Below are positions 13,515 to 31,874 of a stretch of 64,000 nt of DNA, in pieces. A program made the translations under genes and the position numbers. The stretch is from Flaccisagitta enflata (lineage: Eukaryota; Chaetognatha; Sagittoidea; Aphragmophora): the NCBI GenBank assembly GCA_965153355.1, contig OZ231128.1, positions 21,824,001 through 21,888,000 of the forward strand, read 5' to 3'. Numbering within the stretch: the first letter of the stretch is position 1; each line of letters opens with the position of its first letter. Under the pieces are notes generated by a model. The model was not told the DNA's origin. It saw only the letters and a program-made list of their open reading frames with translations, and did no database searches.

Positions 13515-13777
13515 TTTTCTAGTTGTTTTTCTTGTTTGGCCAGTCGGTCGACCATTCGGCGTATTTCAACGAACACAAGCAATAATGATATTTCATAATT
13601 ATAGTACCCACGAGGAATTAAGTGAATTAGGACGCGCGGTTTGCTGGTGTTTAGTGTCAAAGCACTTCGACGGTTTAACCGGGCTTTCACAAAGATAATT
13701 AGATCAAGTTTCCTTGACAGTCGGTATCCATTAAAAAAGAACGTTTGGTCAATCTAGACAGTGCAGTATCTAGTCTT

Positions 13778-13947
<170 letters not shown>

Positions 13948-14604
13948 GATGGGTTTTTTTTTGTCGTTGTCGTCGTTGTCGTCGTTGTCATTGTCGATAT
14001 AGAACAACTCTTTGCTTGATCCCTTGAATTTTTCCTCTTGAAAACAAGATTGCCAGTAACTACCATCGCTAGTGTGTGGGTGTTGCTAGTATGGAGGTCG
14101 CCAACACACGATCGCTGATTAATGGGAACCCCGTCATGAGGGCTTGTACACTTTTCATTGTATAATGATCCGCGGACCAACGTTGCCGCTTAACCGAGAC
14201 CAATTAATCCCACGCAGTAACTGCTTGTCGTCCTTCCAGCCTTTTCTCGTTCTTTCTGTTTTTCCCGGACGTGGACAAAAAAAGAGAAAAATCCCTTTAT
14301 AAACCCCATTCCAGCTTGATTATCACGGATATTGAATCAGAAATATACTACGGTAAAAAAAAAAATCGATTGATATCAAGGCCGGATTCACGGTTTTATT
14401 GTTTCGCGGTAGGTTGGAAAAGGGCACTAGATTCCCTAATATCGCCAAGATCACTGAAGTGGACGGATGCTTCTCAGACCTACGGATGGACGAACGGACA
14501 CCGCCTCTCATAGAGTCGTTGGTCCAGAACAAAGAGATTAGACAATACTATACGTATGAACAAATCACCACCTTGAGTCCTATCTGATTTCAGGAGATCA
14601 CAAT

Positions 14605-14760
14605 TTCTTGTCGCGTACACGCGACTCTATATATAACAAACTATGTCCGTAGGTCCATCCATAATACTAAGCTTTTTTTTGGTTTGTTTTTTTATCACTG
14701 CTCCTGCCCACCCGCATGCGACTTTGGTAGCCGTGTATATGCCGTATACGGCCTTGTTTG
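14605..14760 (-). mobile_element. short hairpin-ended dispersed element
   Basis: On the plus strand it starts GTCGCGTACACGCGACTCTA and ends CACCCGCATGCGACTTTGGT followed by GGCCTTGTTT, so the element is on the minus strand. Flank and inner segments match subfamily a. A possible degraded copy in the opposite sense lies at 14375-14530. Confidence 0.65.
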
Positions 14761-15135
14761 TTAAAAGTAGAATTCGGATACGCATAGATTTACATAGCAT
14801 CAGTTGATTGTAATATGAAAGTTTGACAACATCACCATTAAACCAAAACTAGAATAAGGACAAGAGGAGCTTTTACTGGTGTTTAATCCAGACACGGTAA
14901 CTGTGTAACTGTGTTAGGGCGGGGAATAATGCGTATCCATCAAATCATTGATACCGACCTTGTTTGGCCATTATCCCATGTGTCTCACATGATATGAATA
15001 TATGTTTCCAGTTCTCCATCAAATCATTACTACCGACATTGTTTGGCCATTATCCCTTTTGTCTCACATGATATGAATATATGTTTCCAGTTTTCCTTCA
15101 GAGTGTCAACCGGCAAAAAATACTCGATCGCAGAG

Positions 15136-22286
<7,151 letters not shown>

Positions 22287-22372
22287 CTATGACACTGGGT
22301 TACCTACTTGTCATTTTGTGATAAACAATAGCCGCTACTGTGTCACAACTCTTTGTATTATCTACCAAAAAG

Positions 22373-22560
22373 AACAAGCCCAACACACGTGCCAACAGTC
22401 ATGGCTAATACCAGTGGCGGACGGGTGGGCAGGGGCGGAAATGCACGTTTTTACACTTTCCAACTCGACAGACTGATAGACGGACAGACCGTCGAACAAT
22501 GGACGGACGGACAAACAGACGGAAAAAGCCTCTTTTAAAATTGCTAGTCCGCGATTTGAA
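22373..22560 (+). mobile_element. short hairpin-ended dispersed element, decayed copy
   Basis: AACAAGCCCAACACACGTGC, AGTGGCGGACGGGTGGGCAG and the 3' GTCCGCGATTTGAAA make a diverged subfamily-a copy just after the stop of gene A. Confidence 0.65.
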
Positions 22561-22663
22561 ATGGGATGAATGAACGCAAAGAGCGACTGACTAACCGCCA
22601 CAGGAACATTTACAGACGCGTGTTAAGGAACGCATCGTGACTTAGATTTTTTCTTTTTCCCCC

Positions 22664-22890
22664 TTTTTAGTTACGGACACGCAACTTTATAAAAGAGACT
22701 CTGTCCGTCCATTGGTCTGTCGGTCCATCTCTTGGTCTGTCCGTCACGATCAAGTTGAAAACGCAAAAAACGCACATTTGTGATACTGCAGTTGTTATTA
22801 TGTGTCGGTGGGTGTGTGAGTGTGTGGCAGGGGTGGTTGGGGGTGGGGTTAGGGTGAGGCCGGGGGCCACCCGTCCACCCGTCCGCAACG
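22664..22890 (-). mobile_element. short hairpin-ended dispersed element, subfamily a
   Basis: Plus strand starts TTTTTAGTTACGGACACGCA and ends ACCCGTCCGCAACG. The family 5' start (GGCCTTGTT on the plus strand) is missing. A TGTG-rich stretch lies inside. Confidence 0.6.
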
Positions 22891-23396
22891 ATATTCTGAT
22901 CCCGCGTCACTTGTTTTCCTCTTTCTGGGCTTTTGAGCCTGCCGTCCTTCTCTCATTTAGGGTTTGGTGATTTCACTGATTTGTTTCTCATACGTCTTTC
23001 TCTCACGTAATTTTTTGAGTCTCTGCCTGCATTTGTCTACAGTAACTTTTGTGCCCCTTACCTACCTACTCTTTTACAAAGTTTTAGATTCGTTCCGTCT
23101 TCCCCTCATACTGAATTTTGTTCCTCTATCTTTCCCTTAAGGACAAGCTTGGTCATGATTTTGTGTCTCTGCCGGTTTTTCTTCATATAGTGTTTTATTT
23201 TTCTACTGTCATCGATGAGTTATGAATGTTTGAATGAAAAAGATTACCTAACAAAAAAGTCATATTAATAAACCTTCAGAAGGAAGTATTTTGTTAAAAG
23301 TAAGATACTTTCTAAACCCATTGAGATAGCAGGACGCTGCTTCAGTGTTTGTGTGCCTCGCTTGCAAATTTGAAGAGCTTCAATTTCATCACCAAT

Positions 23397-24228
23397 TTTT
23401 AGTCGCGTGCTACGCGACTCTACACCCCGCTATGTCGGTCCGTCGGTCGGTCGGTCGGTCGGTTGGTCCACTTTTTGGGCAGCGGCCCCGAAGGGGCCGA
23501 TGACATATGCTTTTACACATAGGGGAAATTTCTCCTTCTTCTTCTTCTCCTTCTTCTCCTTCTTCTCCGTCGTCCCCCCCCCCCTCAAGACCCAAATCCT
23601 AGTCTCGAGACCCAAATCCTATCTTCAAGGCTCAAATCCCCGCTTCGAAGCTCAAATCCCAGCCTTGAGGCTCGAATCTCAGTCTCCAGGCTAAAATCCC
23701 AGCCTCAAGGCTCAAATCCCAGCCCTTATACTCAAGGCACAAATCCCAGCCTTGAAGCTCAAATCCTAGCCTCGAAGCTCAAATACCAGCTTCCAAGCTC
23801 AAATCCCTGCCCCAAAGCTCAAATCCCAACCTCAAAGCTCAAATCCCAGCCTTGAAACTCAAATCTTAGCCTTGAAGCTGAAATCCCAGCCTCGAAGCTC
23901 AAATCCCAGCCTCAAGGCCCTAATCCAAGCCTCAAGGCCCCTATTCCAGCCTCCATGCCCTAATTCCATCCTTGAGGCCCAAATAAAAACAGCATAGGTC
24001 ATCGGCTCCTTCGGGGCCGCTGCCCCTCTAACCACCTCACACCACCATACACTCACATAGGGGCAACGGGTACCGCTGACCATCTAACGCTTTTGCGACT
24101 ATTACTTTTTCGGCGTTTCTGAGCTTTTTGAGCATACGGCTCCGGCCCAGATGCCCTAGTGACCTTTTCCAGCATTGCTCCTGCCCACCCGCACGCGACT
24201 AGGGTAGCCGTGTATCCGGCCTTGTTAC
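23397..24228 (-). mobile_element. composite: hairpin-ended element enclosing a GGGCAGCGGCC family element
   Basis: The outer ends are TTTTTAGTCGCGTGCTACGC at the left and CACCCGCACGCGACTAGGGT then CCGGCCTTGTT at the right, as in the short element. Between them (23474-24110) sits a GGGCAGCGGCC family copy whose start hairpin and CATAGGTCATCGGCTCCTTC end enclose a minisatellite of AGCCTCAAGGCTCAAATCCC type. Confidence 0.65.
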
Positions 24229-24559
24229 TTAATCAGTTGAATCTTTTAAGAGATAAAGATTGCAACATGTGGAAAGATTTCTATTTCCAAGGTAGTACAT
24301 CTTGCACTCTCGGTCGGTCGGTCGTTTCTCTTTTCTAAGAAACTTACAGTAGACGTTCGGATGTTTTCCCATCTGGTAACCTCAAAAGTCAAAATGAGGC
24401 AATTAAACATGCGACTGTACTTTATTTGGTTGATTTCATTGGAAATGATTGATTGGATGATTGGATGATTGGATGAATGATTCGAAATGATGTTTTAGTG
24501 TGTAGTCTTTAGAAGCTAGTCTTGATGTTTGTACGCACGCTCTGTCATTTCATGACGAA

Positions 24560-25735
24560 AAAAAATGCCATTCATTTTGGAAAATTTTGGACAATTTTGG
24601 AAACTGCGTTGCACTGTGCCGTATCTCTACGAAAAGTGAACACAGGGCCAACTTTGGGGGGTCAAAAATTGATTTTGAGAAATATGCATCAACATTGATT
24701 TAGAGGGCAAGGAAAAACGTAAACTAAGACCAAACCAACATTTTAGGACATTTTTTTGCGCTGCAGTGACGTCACGACCCTCTCAAAGTCAAAAATCGAT
24801 GAATTTTTTGAGGGAAAAATGGACTGTTTTTGTTGAGAGATACCGATGAAAAAATAGTCACTGTGGCTCTAAAAATTGTGTTTTTGACATGCAGATTTTT
24901 ATGCTGGTTAGCTCTTGAGCACCTTTATCGATGTGAGGAAAAAATTTGGATATAGGTTTTGAATTTTAGGGCAGAAATTGAAAAAAATCAAATTTCAGGG
25001 TTTTTTTTGTTTCAAAATGTAAAATAAGTAGTTCTGAAACTCATATAGCCCCAGAAAGTCCCAGATATTTTTTTGCAGAATTTGATACCCCTATTAGTGT
25101 ACAATCAGGGGCCAGTGTTGATTTGTCTGGTTCCTGGCGGTCCTTCAGCCATTTTTGACCATTTTTAGCAACATACGAAAAATGTCATTTTTGGTAAAAA
25201 ACAAATCAAATTATCTCTTAACAAAATTGACTGAGGATGTCAATTTTTGGCACGAGACTATGTCTTTACATTATATTTGATGTCTTGGATCCAAATTTTG
25301 CAGTCAATTTGCAGACCGGCCCAATTACCCTACCAACAAGAAATTTGAAAAATGGGTATAAACTGGTCAAAAATTTTCAAATTAAGCTGAAAAGTTGCAT
25401 ACAGGTGGATTTTGACCTGTGAAATTATTTGCTTTTGTTTAAATGTGAGTGGGACGTGTTCTAAGTGCCTAAAAGTGGCCTAATTTTTGATGAAAAAATG
25501 GCAAAATTGGTCAAAATTTGAAAATCTGAAATTTCAGGGTTCAGACCCCATCAAAGAGACTCATTTACTTAAAAAACAATCAATTTGCACATTTTTTAAG
25601 ATTTGGAGTCAATTTTCGGCCATTTTGAGCCATTTTTGGCAAAAAATGGCGAAAAAATACAAATGCAGATGAATGACGGATTGCACCGGGTCTACAAGCC
25701 ACTGGCTTTTCTTTTCCGGTTGACTTGAACTTGAA
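24560..25735. other. AT-rich intergenic sequence with runs of AAAAATTT type
   Basis: Words such as GGTCAAAAATTG and TCAAAATTTGAAA recur but no regular period was found. No gene or element was recognised. Confidence 0.4.
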
Positions 25736-25739
25736 TAGC

Positions 25740-26480
25740 CAAAATCAGCATTTTCTTCACACTGATCGTTGTTATTCAAATTTTTTTTGCCAATCTCACT
25801 CTTTCCACTTAAAACTAGGAAAAATATACTCATTAGGACCTTTAAAAACTTACATCGGGGCCATTACAGGCCAAAAACAGGCCAAAAACGGCCTAAAATG
25901 GCCAAAATTAGCATTTTCTTCAAACTGATCGTTGTTATTCAGAATTTTTTTGCCAATCTCACTCATTCCACTTAAAACTAGGAAAAATATACTCATTAGG
26001 ACCTTTAAAAACTTACACCGAGGCCATTACAGGCCAAAAACGGTCTCAAATGGCCAAAATCAGCATTTTCTTCAAACTGATCGTTGTTATTCAGAATTTT
26101 TTTGCCAATCTCACTCATTCCACTTAGAACTAGGGATAGTATACTCACTAGGACCTTTAAAAACTTATACTGGGGCCACAACAGGCCAAAAACAGGCCAA
26201 AAACGGCCTAAAATGGCCACAATCAGCACTTTCTTCAAACTGATCATTGTTATTCGGACTTTTTTTGCCAGTCTTATTCATTCTACACTGAACTAAGAAA
26301 AATATACTTATTTGGACCCTTCATCTTTCATACTGGGGCCATAACAGGCCGAAAACAGGCTACAAATGGCCTAAAATGGTGAAAATCGGCCTTTTCTTCA
26401 AATTGATCATTGTTATTTGGAATTTTTTTGCCAATCTCACTCAAACCACTCAGAACTAGGAAAAATATATACTCATTTGG
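25740..26480. repeat. tandem array, period about 152-163 bp
   Basis: Five units are marked by GATC(G/A)TTGTTATTC at 25764, 25927, 26079, 26242 and 26404. Each includes TTTTTTTGCCAATCTCACTC and a GGCCAAAAACGGCC block. Confidence 0.9.
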
Positions 26481-26549
26481 ACCATCAAACACTCATACCG
26501 GGGCCATAACAGGCCAATAAATGATCTAATTTGCCATATTGACAAAATT

Positions 26550-28430
26550 TTACGGCAAAAAATGATTCTGAATGATGACGGATTGACTTGAATTTGTGCA
26601 TGATGGTGTCTGAGTGCCAGATTATCATTGTTTGACCATTTTCTGACAGAGGTAGCGGTTTGGTAGTCAAAAAACAGTCGAAAATACCAATATAAAAGCT
26701 TTTTACGGCATTTTACAAACATTTACGGCAATGAAATGAGACCCAAACCCAACTCAATGTTTTGAAACTCCGTAATATGTGTGTCCCGGGTCTAAATACT
26801 CATTTTCTGGTAATTTTTGAGTAGTTGTCCATCTACAACAGGAAGAAAACCCCTCAAAAATGGTCAAAAATGCCATTTTGATGGCAGTTTATGGCATAAA
26901 AATATGCTGAATGATGACGGATTGACTTGAATTTGTGCATGATGTGCCAGATTGACTTGAATTTGTGCATGATGTGCCAGATTAATGTTGTTTGACCATT
27001 TTCTGACAGAAGCAGCGGTTTGGTAGTCAAAAAACAGTCAAAATGCCAATATAAAAGCTTTTTACGGCATTTTACGAACATTTACGGCAATGAAATGAGA
27101 CTCAAACTCAACTCAATGTTTTGAAACTCTGTAGTATGTGTGTCCAGGGTCCATATACAAATTTTCTGGCAATTTTCGAGTAGTTGTCCATTACAACAGG
27201 AAAAAAACCCTAAAAATGGTCAAAAATGCCATTTTGACGGCAGTTTACGGCATAAAAATACGCTGAATGAAAATGTGTTGACTTGAATTTGAGCATGATA
27301 GTGTCTCAGTGCCAAATTGTTATTGTTTGACCATTTTCTTACAGAAGCAGTGGTTTGGTAGTCAAAAAACAGTCAAAAATGCCAATGTAAAGGCTTTTTA
27401 TGGCATTTTACGAACATTTACAGCAATGAAATGAGACTCACACCCAACTCAATGTTTTGAAACTACAGGGTGTTTCACACCAAATGATATATAAGAAAAC
27501 GATGTCATTCTGCTTCTAAAAATAATGAAACAATTCTGAAAATAGATTCATATAGCCCTTAAACTCTGATTTTTCATGTAAAAATTTCATTGGTCTGGGT
27601 CAAGTAATTTGGCCTCAGCAAAGATTTGAAAAAAATGAACATTTTCAGTCTAGGCTTTTTCCATCCTAGAAATTTTTCTTTAAATCGCTCTCATTTCTAA
27701 ATGGTTAGAGCTACAGATCCCAGATTGGTCTCATATTAAAGATTTTTAAATTTTCTTTCATTTGAGTCCAATCTGGCATCTGTAGCTCTAACCGTTTAGA
27801 AATGAGAGCGATTTAAAGAAAGATTTTTAGGATGAAAAAAGCCTTGACTGAAAATGTTCATTTTTTTTCAAATCTTTGCTGAGGCCAAACTACTTGACCC
27901 AGACCAATGAAATTTTTACATAAAAAATCGGAGTTTAAGGGCTCTATGAATCTATTTTCAGAATTGTTTCATTATTTTTAGAAGCAGAATAACATCGTTT
28001 TCTTATATATCATTTGGTGTGAAACACCCTGTATGTAGTATGTGTGTCCCGGGTCTAAATACACATTTTCTGGCAATTTTTTAGTAGTTGTCCATCTACA
28101 ACAGCGAGAAAACCCCTAAAAACGGTAAAAAATGTCATTTTGACGGCAGTTTACGGCATAAGAATATGCTGAATGATGACGGGTTGGCCTACATACATGC
28201 ATGAATGTGTCTTAGTGCCAGAACGTCATTGTTTGACCTTTTTATGACAAAAGCAACGGTTTTAGACCAAAAAACTGGCAAAAATGCCATTTTTACGGTA
28301 ATTTACGGCATTTTACAGCATTACGTGCGTCTATCTGAACCGAATGTGCTCTATAACTGTTTTTGGCTTCTATGGGATAGTTTCAATGGTCTTATGGGGA
28401 AAAATTGGGTAATTGGTCACTTTTGGGATT
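26550..28430. repeat. tandem array, period about 338 bp, interrupted by a MITE
   Basis: The marker TTTGACC occurs at 26631, 26991, 27326 and 28232. The last interval becomes about 338 bp when the 566-bp element and its TA are removed. The second unit also holds a 30-bp internal duplication (26924-26983). Confidence 0.85.
27466..28031. mobile_element. 566-bp foldback MITE with TA target duplication
   Basis: The ends CAGGGTGTTTCACACCAAAT and its reverse complement begin arms of about 255 bp that are almost perfect inverted copies around a short centre near 27745. It is flanked by TA on both sides. Sister units of the host array read straight across the site, which shows the insertion directly. 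TA duplication and the CAGGG start fit a Tc1/mariner-type non-autonomous element; no transposase is encoded. Confidence 0.88.
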
Positions 28431-28569
28431 TCGCTTAGGGTGTACCTACATATGACACAGTGCGTTGTGAAATGGAAGAAAAGAAGGGAGGAAGAAAAGA
28501 AGAAAGGAAAGAAAGAAGGGGGAAGGGAGCAGGGGAAGAAGGAAGGGATGAAGAAAAAAAGGAAAGAAA

Positions 28570-28621
28570 ATGTATAAAGTAGTAGTATTTTGTGAATGTA
28601 TAAAGTAGTAGTATTTTGTGA
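28570..28621. repeat. 26-bp direct duplication
   Basis: ATGTATAAAGTAGTAGTATT plus TTGTGA occurs twice in tandem. Confidence 0.9.
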
Positions 28622-28925
28622 AATGAAGCACGCGACTGTTGGCCTGTTGGGCTTGGGTTTTTTTTTGTTGCTTATTTTCTATATGAGCATTGCTGCAAAA
28701 AAACTTTGGCTATTTCTTTTTTTACATTATTTTGATATGGTTTTCCTCCAGTTGGGAGAAAAACCGTATAGGTCGTGATTGACTGGTATGAAGTGTAATA
28801 GGAAGTTATCCCTGCCGAAGAATTAAAGCGATTCGGCGGCTTATCAGATCATTTCAGGTCATGATGCCCTAACAGCCACAAATTGATCCTATCAGTCCAA
28901 CACTAGTCAATCTCGACATCGCACC

Positions 28926-29103
<178 letters not shown>

Positions 29104-29376
29104 CAGTAGTCGTCTCCATTGTAGTCGTCGTCATTGTCATCGTCATTGTCGTCATCGTCGACGTCGTCGTCGATATCGTCCTTGCCCCGACCAAACGAAC
29201 GTAAGTTTTTGTCTTCTGGCCAGTGTTCACCCCTTCTAGCTTCTTTCCCTTATTTTATCTAGGCGCGACAAAATGACTCTCCAATAAAATCTGAACCAAG
29301 AGATTCTTATCGATTTCAATTTCATTATGTATCTGCGCTTATGCAGTCAATATAAATGCGATAATGATGATCAAAA

Positions 29377-29530
29377 ACAAGGCCGGATACGCGGCTACCC
29401 CAGTCGCGTGCGGGTGGGCAGGTGCAGGCTCACTTGAGCATTTGGGCAGGAGCAGTGGGCTAAGAAAGCTCAAAAACGACGAAAAAGCAAAGATCGACAG
29501 GCCGACGCGACGGACCGCTTTTTTCTTTTT
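29377..29530 (+). mobile_element. short hairpin-ended dispersed element, 3' end missing
   Basis: AACAAGGCCGGATACGCGGC, AGTCGCGTGCGGGTGGGCAG and CAGGAGCAGTG are typical, but the 3' hairpin is absent. Confidence 0.6.
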
Positions 29531-29596
29531 TCGACTTTGAACGCATCCGAACGCTTATTCATTCATCTATATAGGCGTAAAGTTATGAGGTTCTTA

Positions 29597-29760
29597 ATAG
29601 CGTGCAAGCCATTATATGAGTCGCTATGTCGGTCAGTCGATCCATCAGTCAGTTGGCCAATAAATAACACCATGTACTAAGGCTTTTTTCATCACCGCCC
29701 CTGCCCTCTCAAAAGCATTCATTTGCCTCCTCGCTCCTGCCCACTCGCACGCGATTGTCG
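29597..29760 (-). mobile_element. short hairpin-ended dispersed element, decayed
   Basis: TAATAGCGTGCAAGCCATTA at the left and CCACTCGCACGCGATTGTCG at the right are diverged end modules, 35 bp before the start of gene B. Confidence 0.5.
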
Positions 29761-29796
29761 GTTATTACCAAATTTTTTCCTCGTAGGAGTCTACAG

Positions 29797-31776
29797 ATGA
29801 AAAAGACTGCAATGGAGATTAAATTCTGCCTTTTGTTTGTTACTTTTTTGGAGGTGGTTATTTCCGCTGAGTTCTATGAAAGTCGCCTACTAAAACGACT
29901 GGAAGGAGGTAACTGTCGTTTTAACTCAGAATGAGAAAAATAGGGTTTGATGCTCGACTACCCCAGTCGCAGGAGCAGTGATGAGCCAGATGCATTGCAC
30001 CCGTTCACTAGCTTTCAAAGGGAACCACTATTCGAGAGGATGAAACGATCTATTGCACTTATGCTCAATTTACTGAATCTGAATTCCATCCAATTGACAA
30101 GACAGCTTTCATAAATAGTGGAACAATAAACTGAATAAAGCCGTATTATGTCAATAGGCCAAGGGTCACAATTGAATCAAAAGCGTATATCCCAGTTCTC
30201 TCAGGGCCCAAGACATGACATTGTCGAACTTTTTATTTTTGGAATTATTGACGGAATTTTAAATTTCCTGAACAGGGAAAGCATTTTGCTCCAAGAAACT
30301 GTGACTCTGATATTTTCGTGTTGTCTTCTGCTTATTTCAGTGTGGGAAAAGTGAGGGATATTGTTCTACTTGTCATACGAATTTTGTTGATATATCTTTA
30401 TGACTAAAACTAAATCAATTTGTTGCCTAGATAGTATCTGATGAGCCTGTAAAGGTGAACCATGTAAGCTTTCATCTATATTTCGTGTCTCCGAATGATC
30501 TGTGATTTTTTTTCCATTTTAATTGCATTTACGCGTCAATCAAAACGTTCGTCTTTCTTCTAATTAAATGATAGAAACGCTGTTATATGCAAATTAGGGT
30601 AGAAGCTTCCTCAGAATAGATTTGTGTGAGTCAAGCGTAAAAATCGGCTTCTTTATCCATGATGTTTCATTTAACCAGAATCTTAGATGATTTGTTCGAA
30701 TTTCCAGTGAAGTCCGAAGATGATGGTTATGAGGAAGGCGCCGATGGCTATTGGTACAGAGTTCACGTAAGCAAGGCGTCCCATACTCTAGCAGAGCGCG
30801 AGTGTAGTTCCGAAGGAGCTCATCTGGCCGTACCTTGGTCCAAAAAGAGCAACAACGTCATTCATCAAATGGTCAAAACCAAACTGAAAATCCACTCCAT
30901 TGGAAATTTGCTGGCGAGAATTGGCATCAATGATTGGAAAAAGGAGGGAAAATGGGTGGCTTACAATGGATCTGAACTGACGTATACAAATTGGGCAGAT
31001 GGAGAGCCAAACAATGTTGATGATGAAGATTGTGGAACAATTGCGAAAGAAGACGGCACATGGCATGATTTCTCTTGCCACAGATTTGAACCATTTATAT
31101 GCCAAAAAGTGCCAGGTGACTACGTCGTCAAAAAAGCTACAGCTACCTCCCTTTTTTATTCACTTTTGTTAAATGATTTCATTCACTCATTAGCTATTAA
31201 GAAAACAAGGCCAAGTAGGCCAATAAGGTGCGACGTGTGGATCGTCGATCAAATGCGTTACAGACAGACCAACCGACCGACCGACCGAACGACGGACACA
31301 GCCAGTTATAGAGGTGCTTTGTCGCACCTAAAAATGATAAGAGTGGGCAAAAAACTCGACTATTCCTGTCTTCAAGAGTAGAATTTCACATTTTACTAAA
31401 AATAGGGACGCTGAAATCTTGCTGTGGCATGACAAGTGGAACAATATCCTTAACTTAACCCAAACTGAAAATATGGAAACACATCGTTCTCATTAATCTA
31501 TTCTTCGCTTACTGATTTTCCCGCTCTCCAAACCAAAAGCAATAAAGCAAACGGAACACCAATGTGATGGCACCATCAATTACGCGTCTTTGGGAATTGC
31601 AACTGGATCATCGATGTATAAGAATAGAGAAAAGCACTCGGCTCAAAGGGCACTTGCAGGTAATACAAATTGTACAACATTTTGAGGAAATATATTTCTT
31701 AAAAGTAGAAAAAAAGACTAAAAAATATGACGTTATTGACGTACATTCTCATTTTCATTTCGTAGTTTCGCTGCAG

Positions 31777-31829
<53 letters not shown>

Positions 31830-31843
31830 GCTGTTGCTGTTGC

Positions 31844-31874
<31 letters not shown>

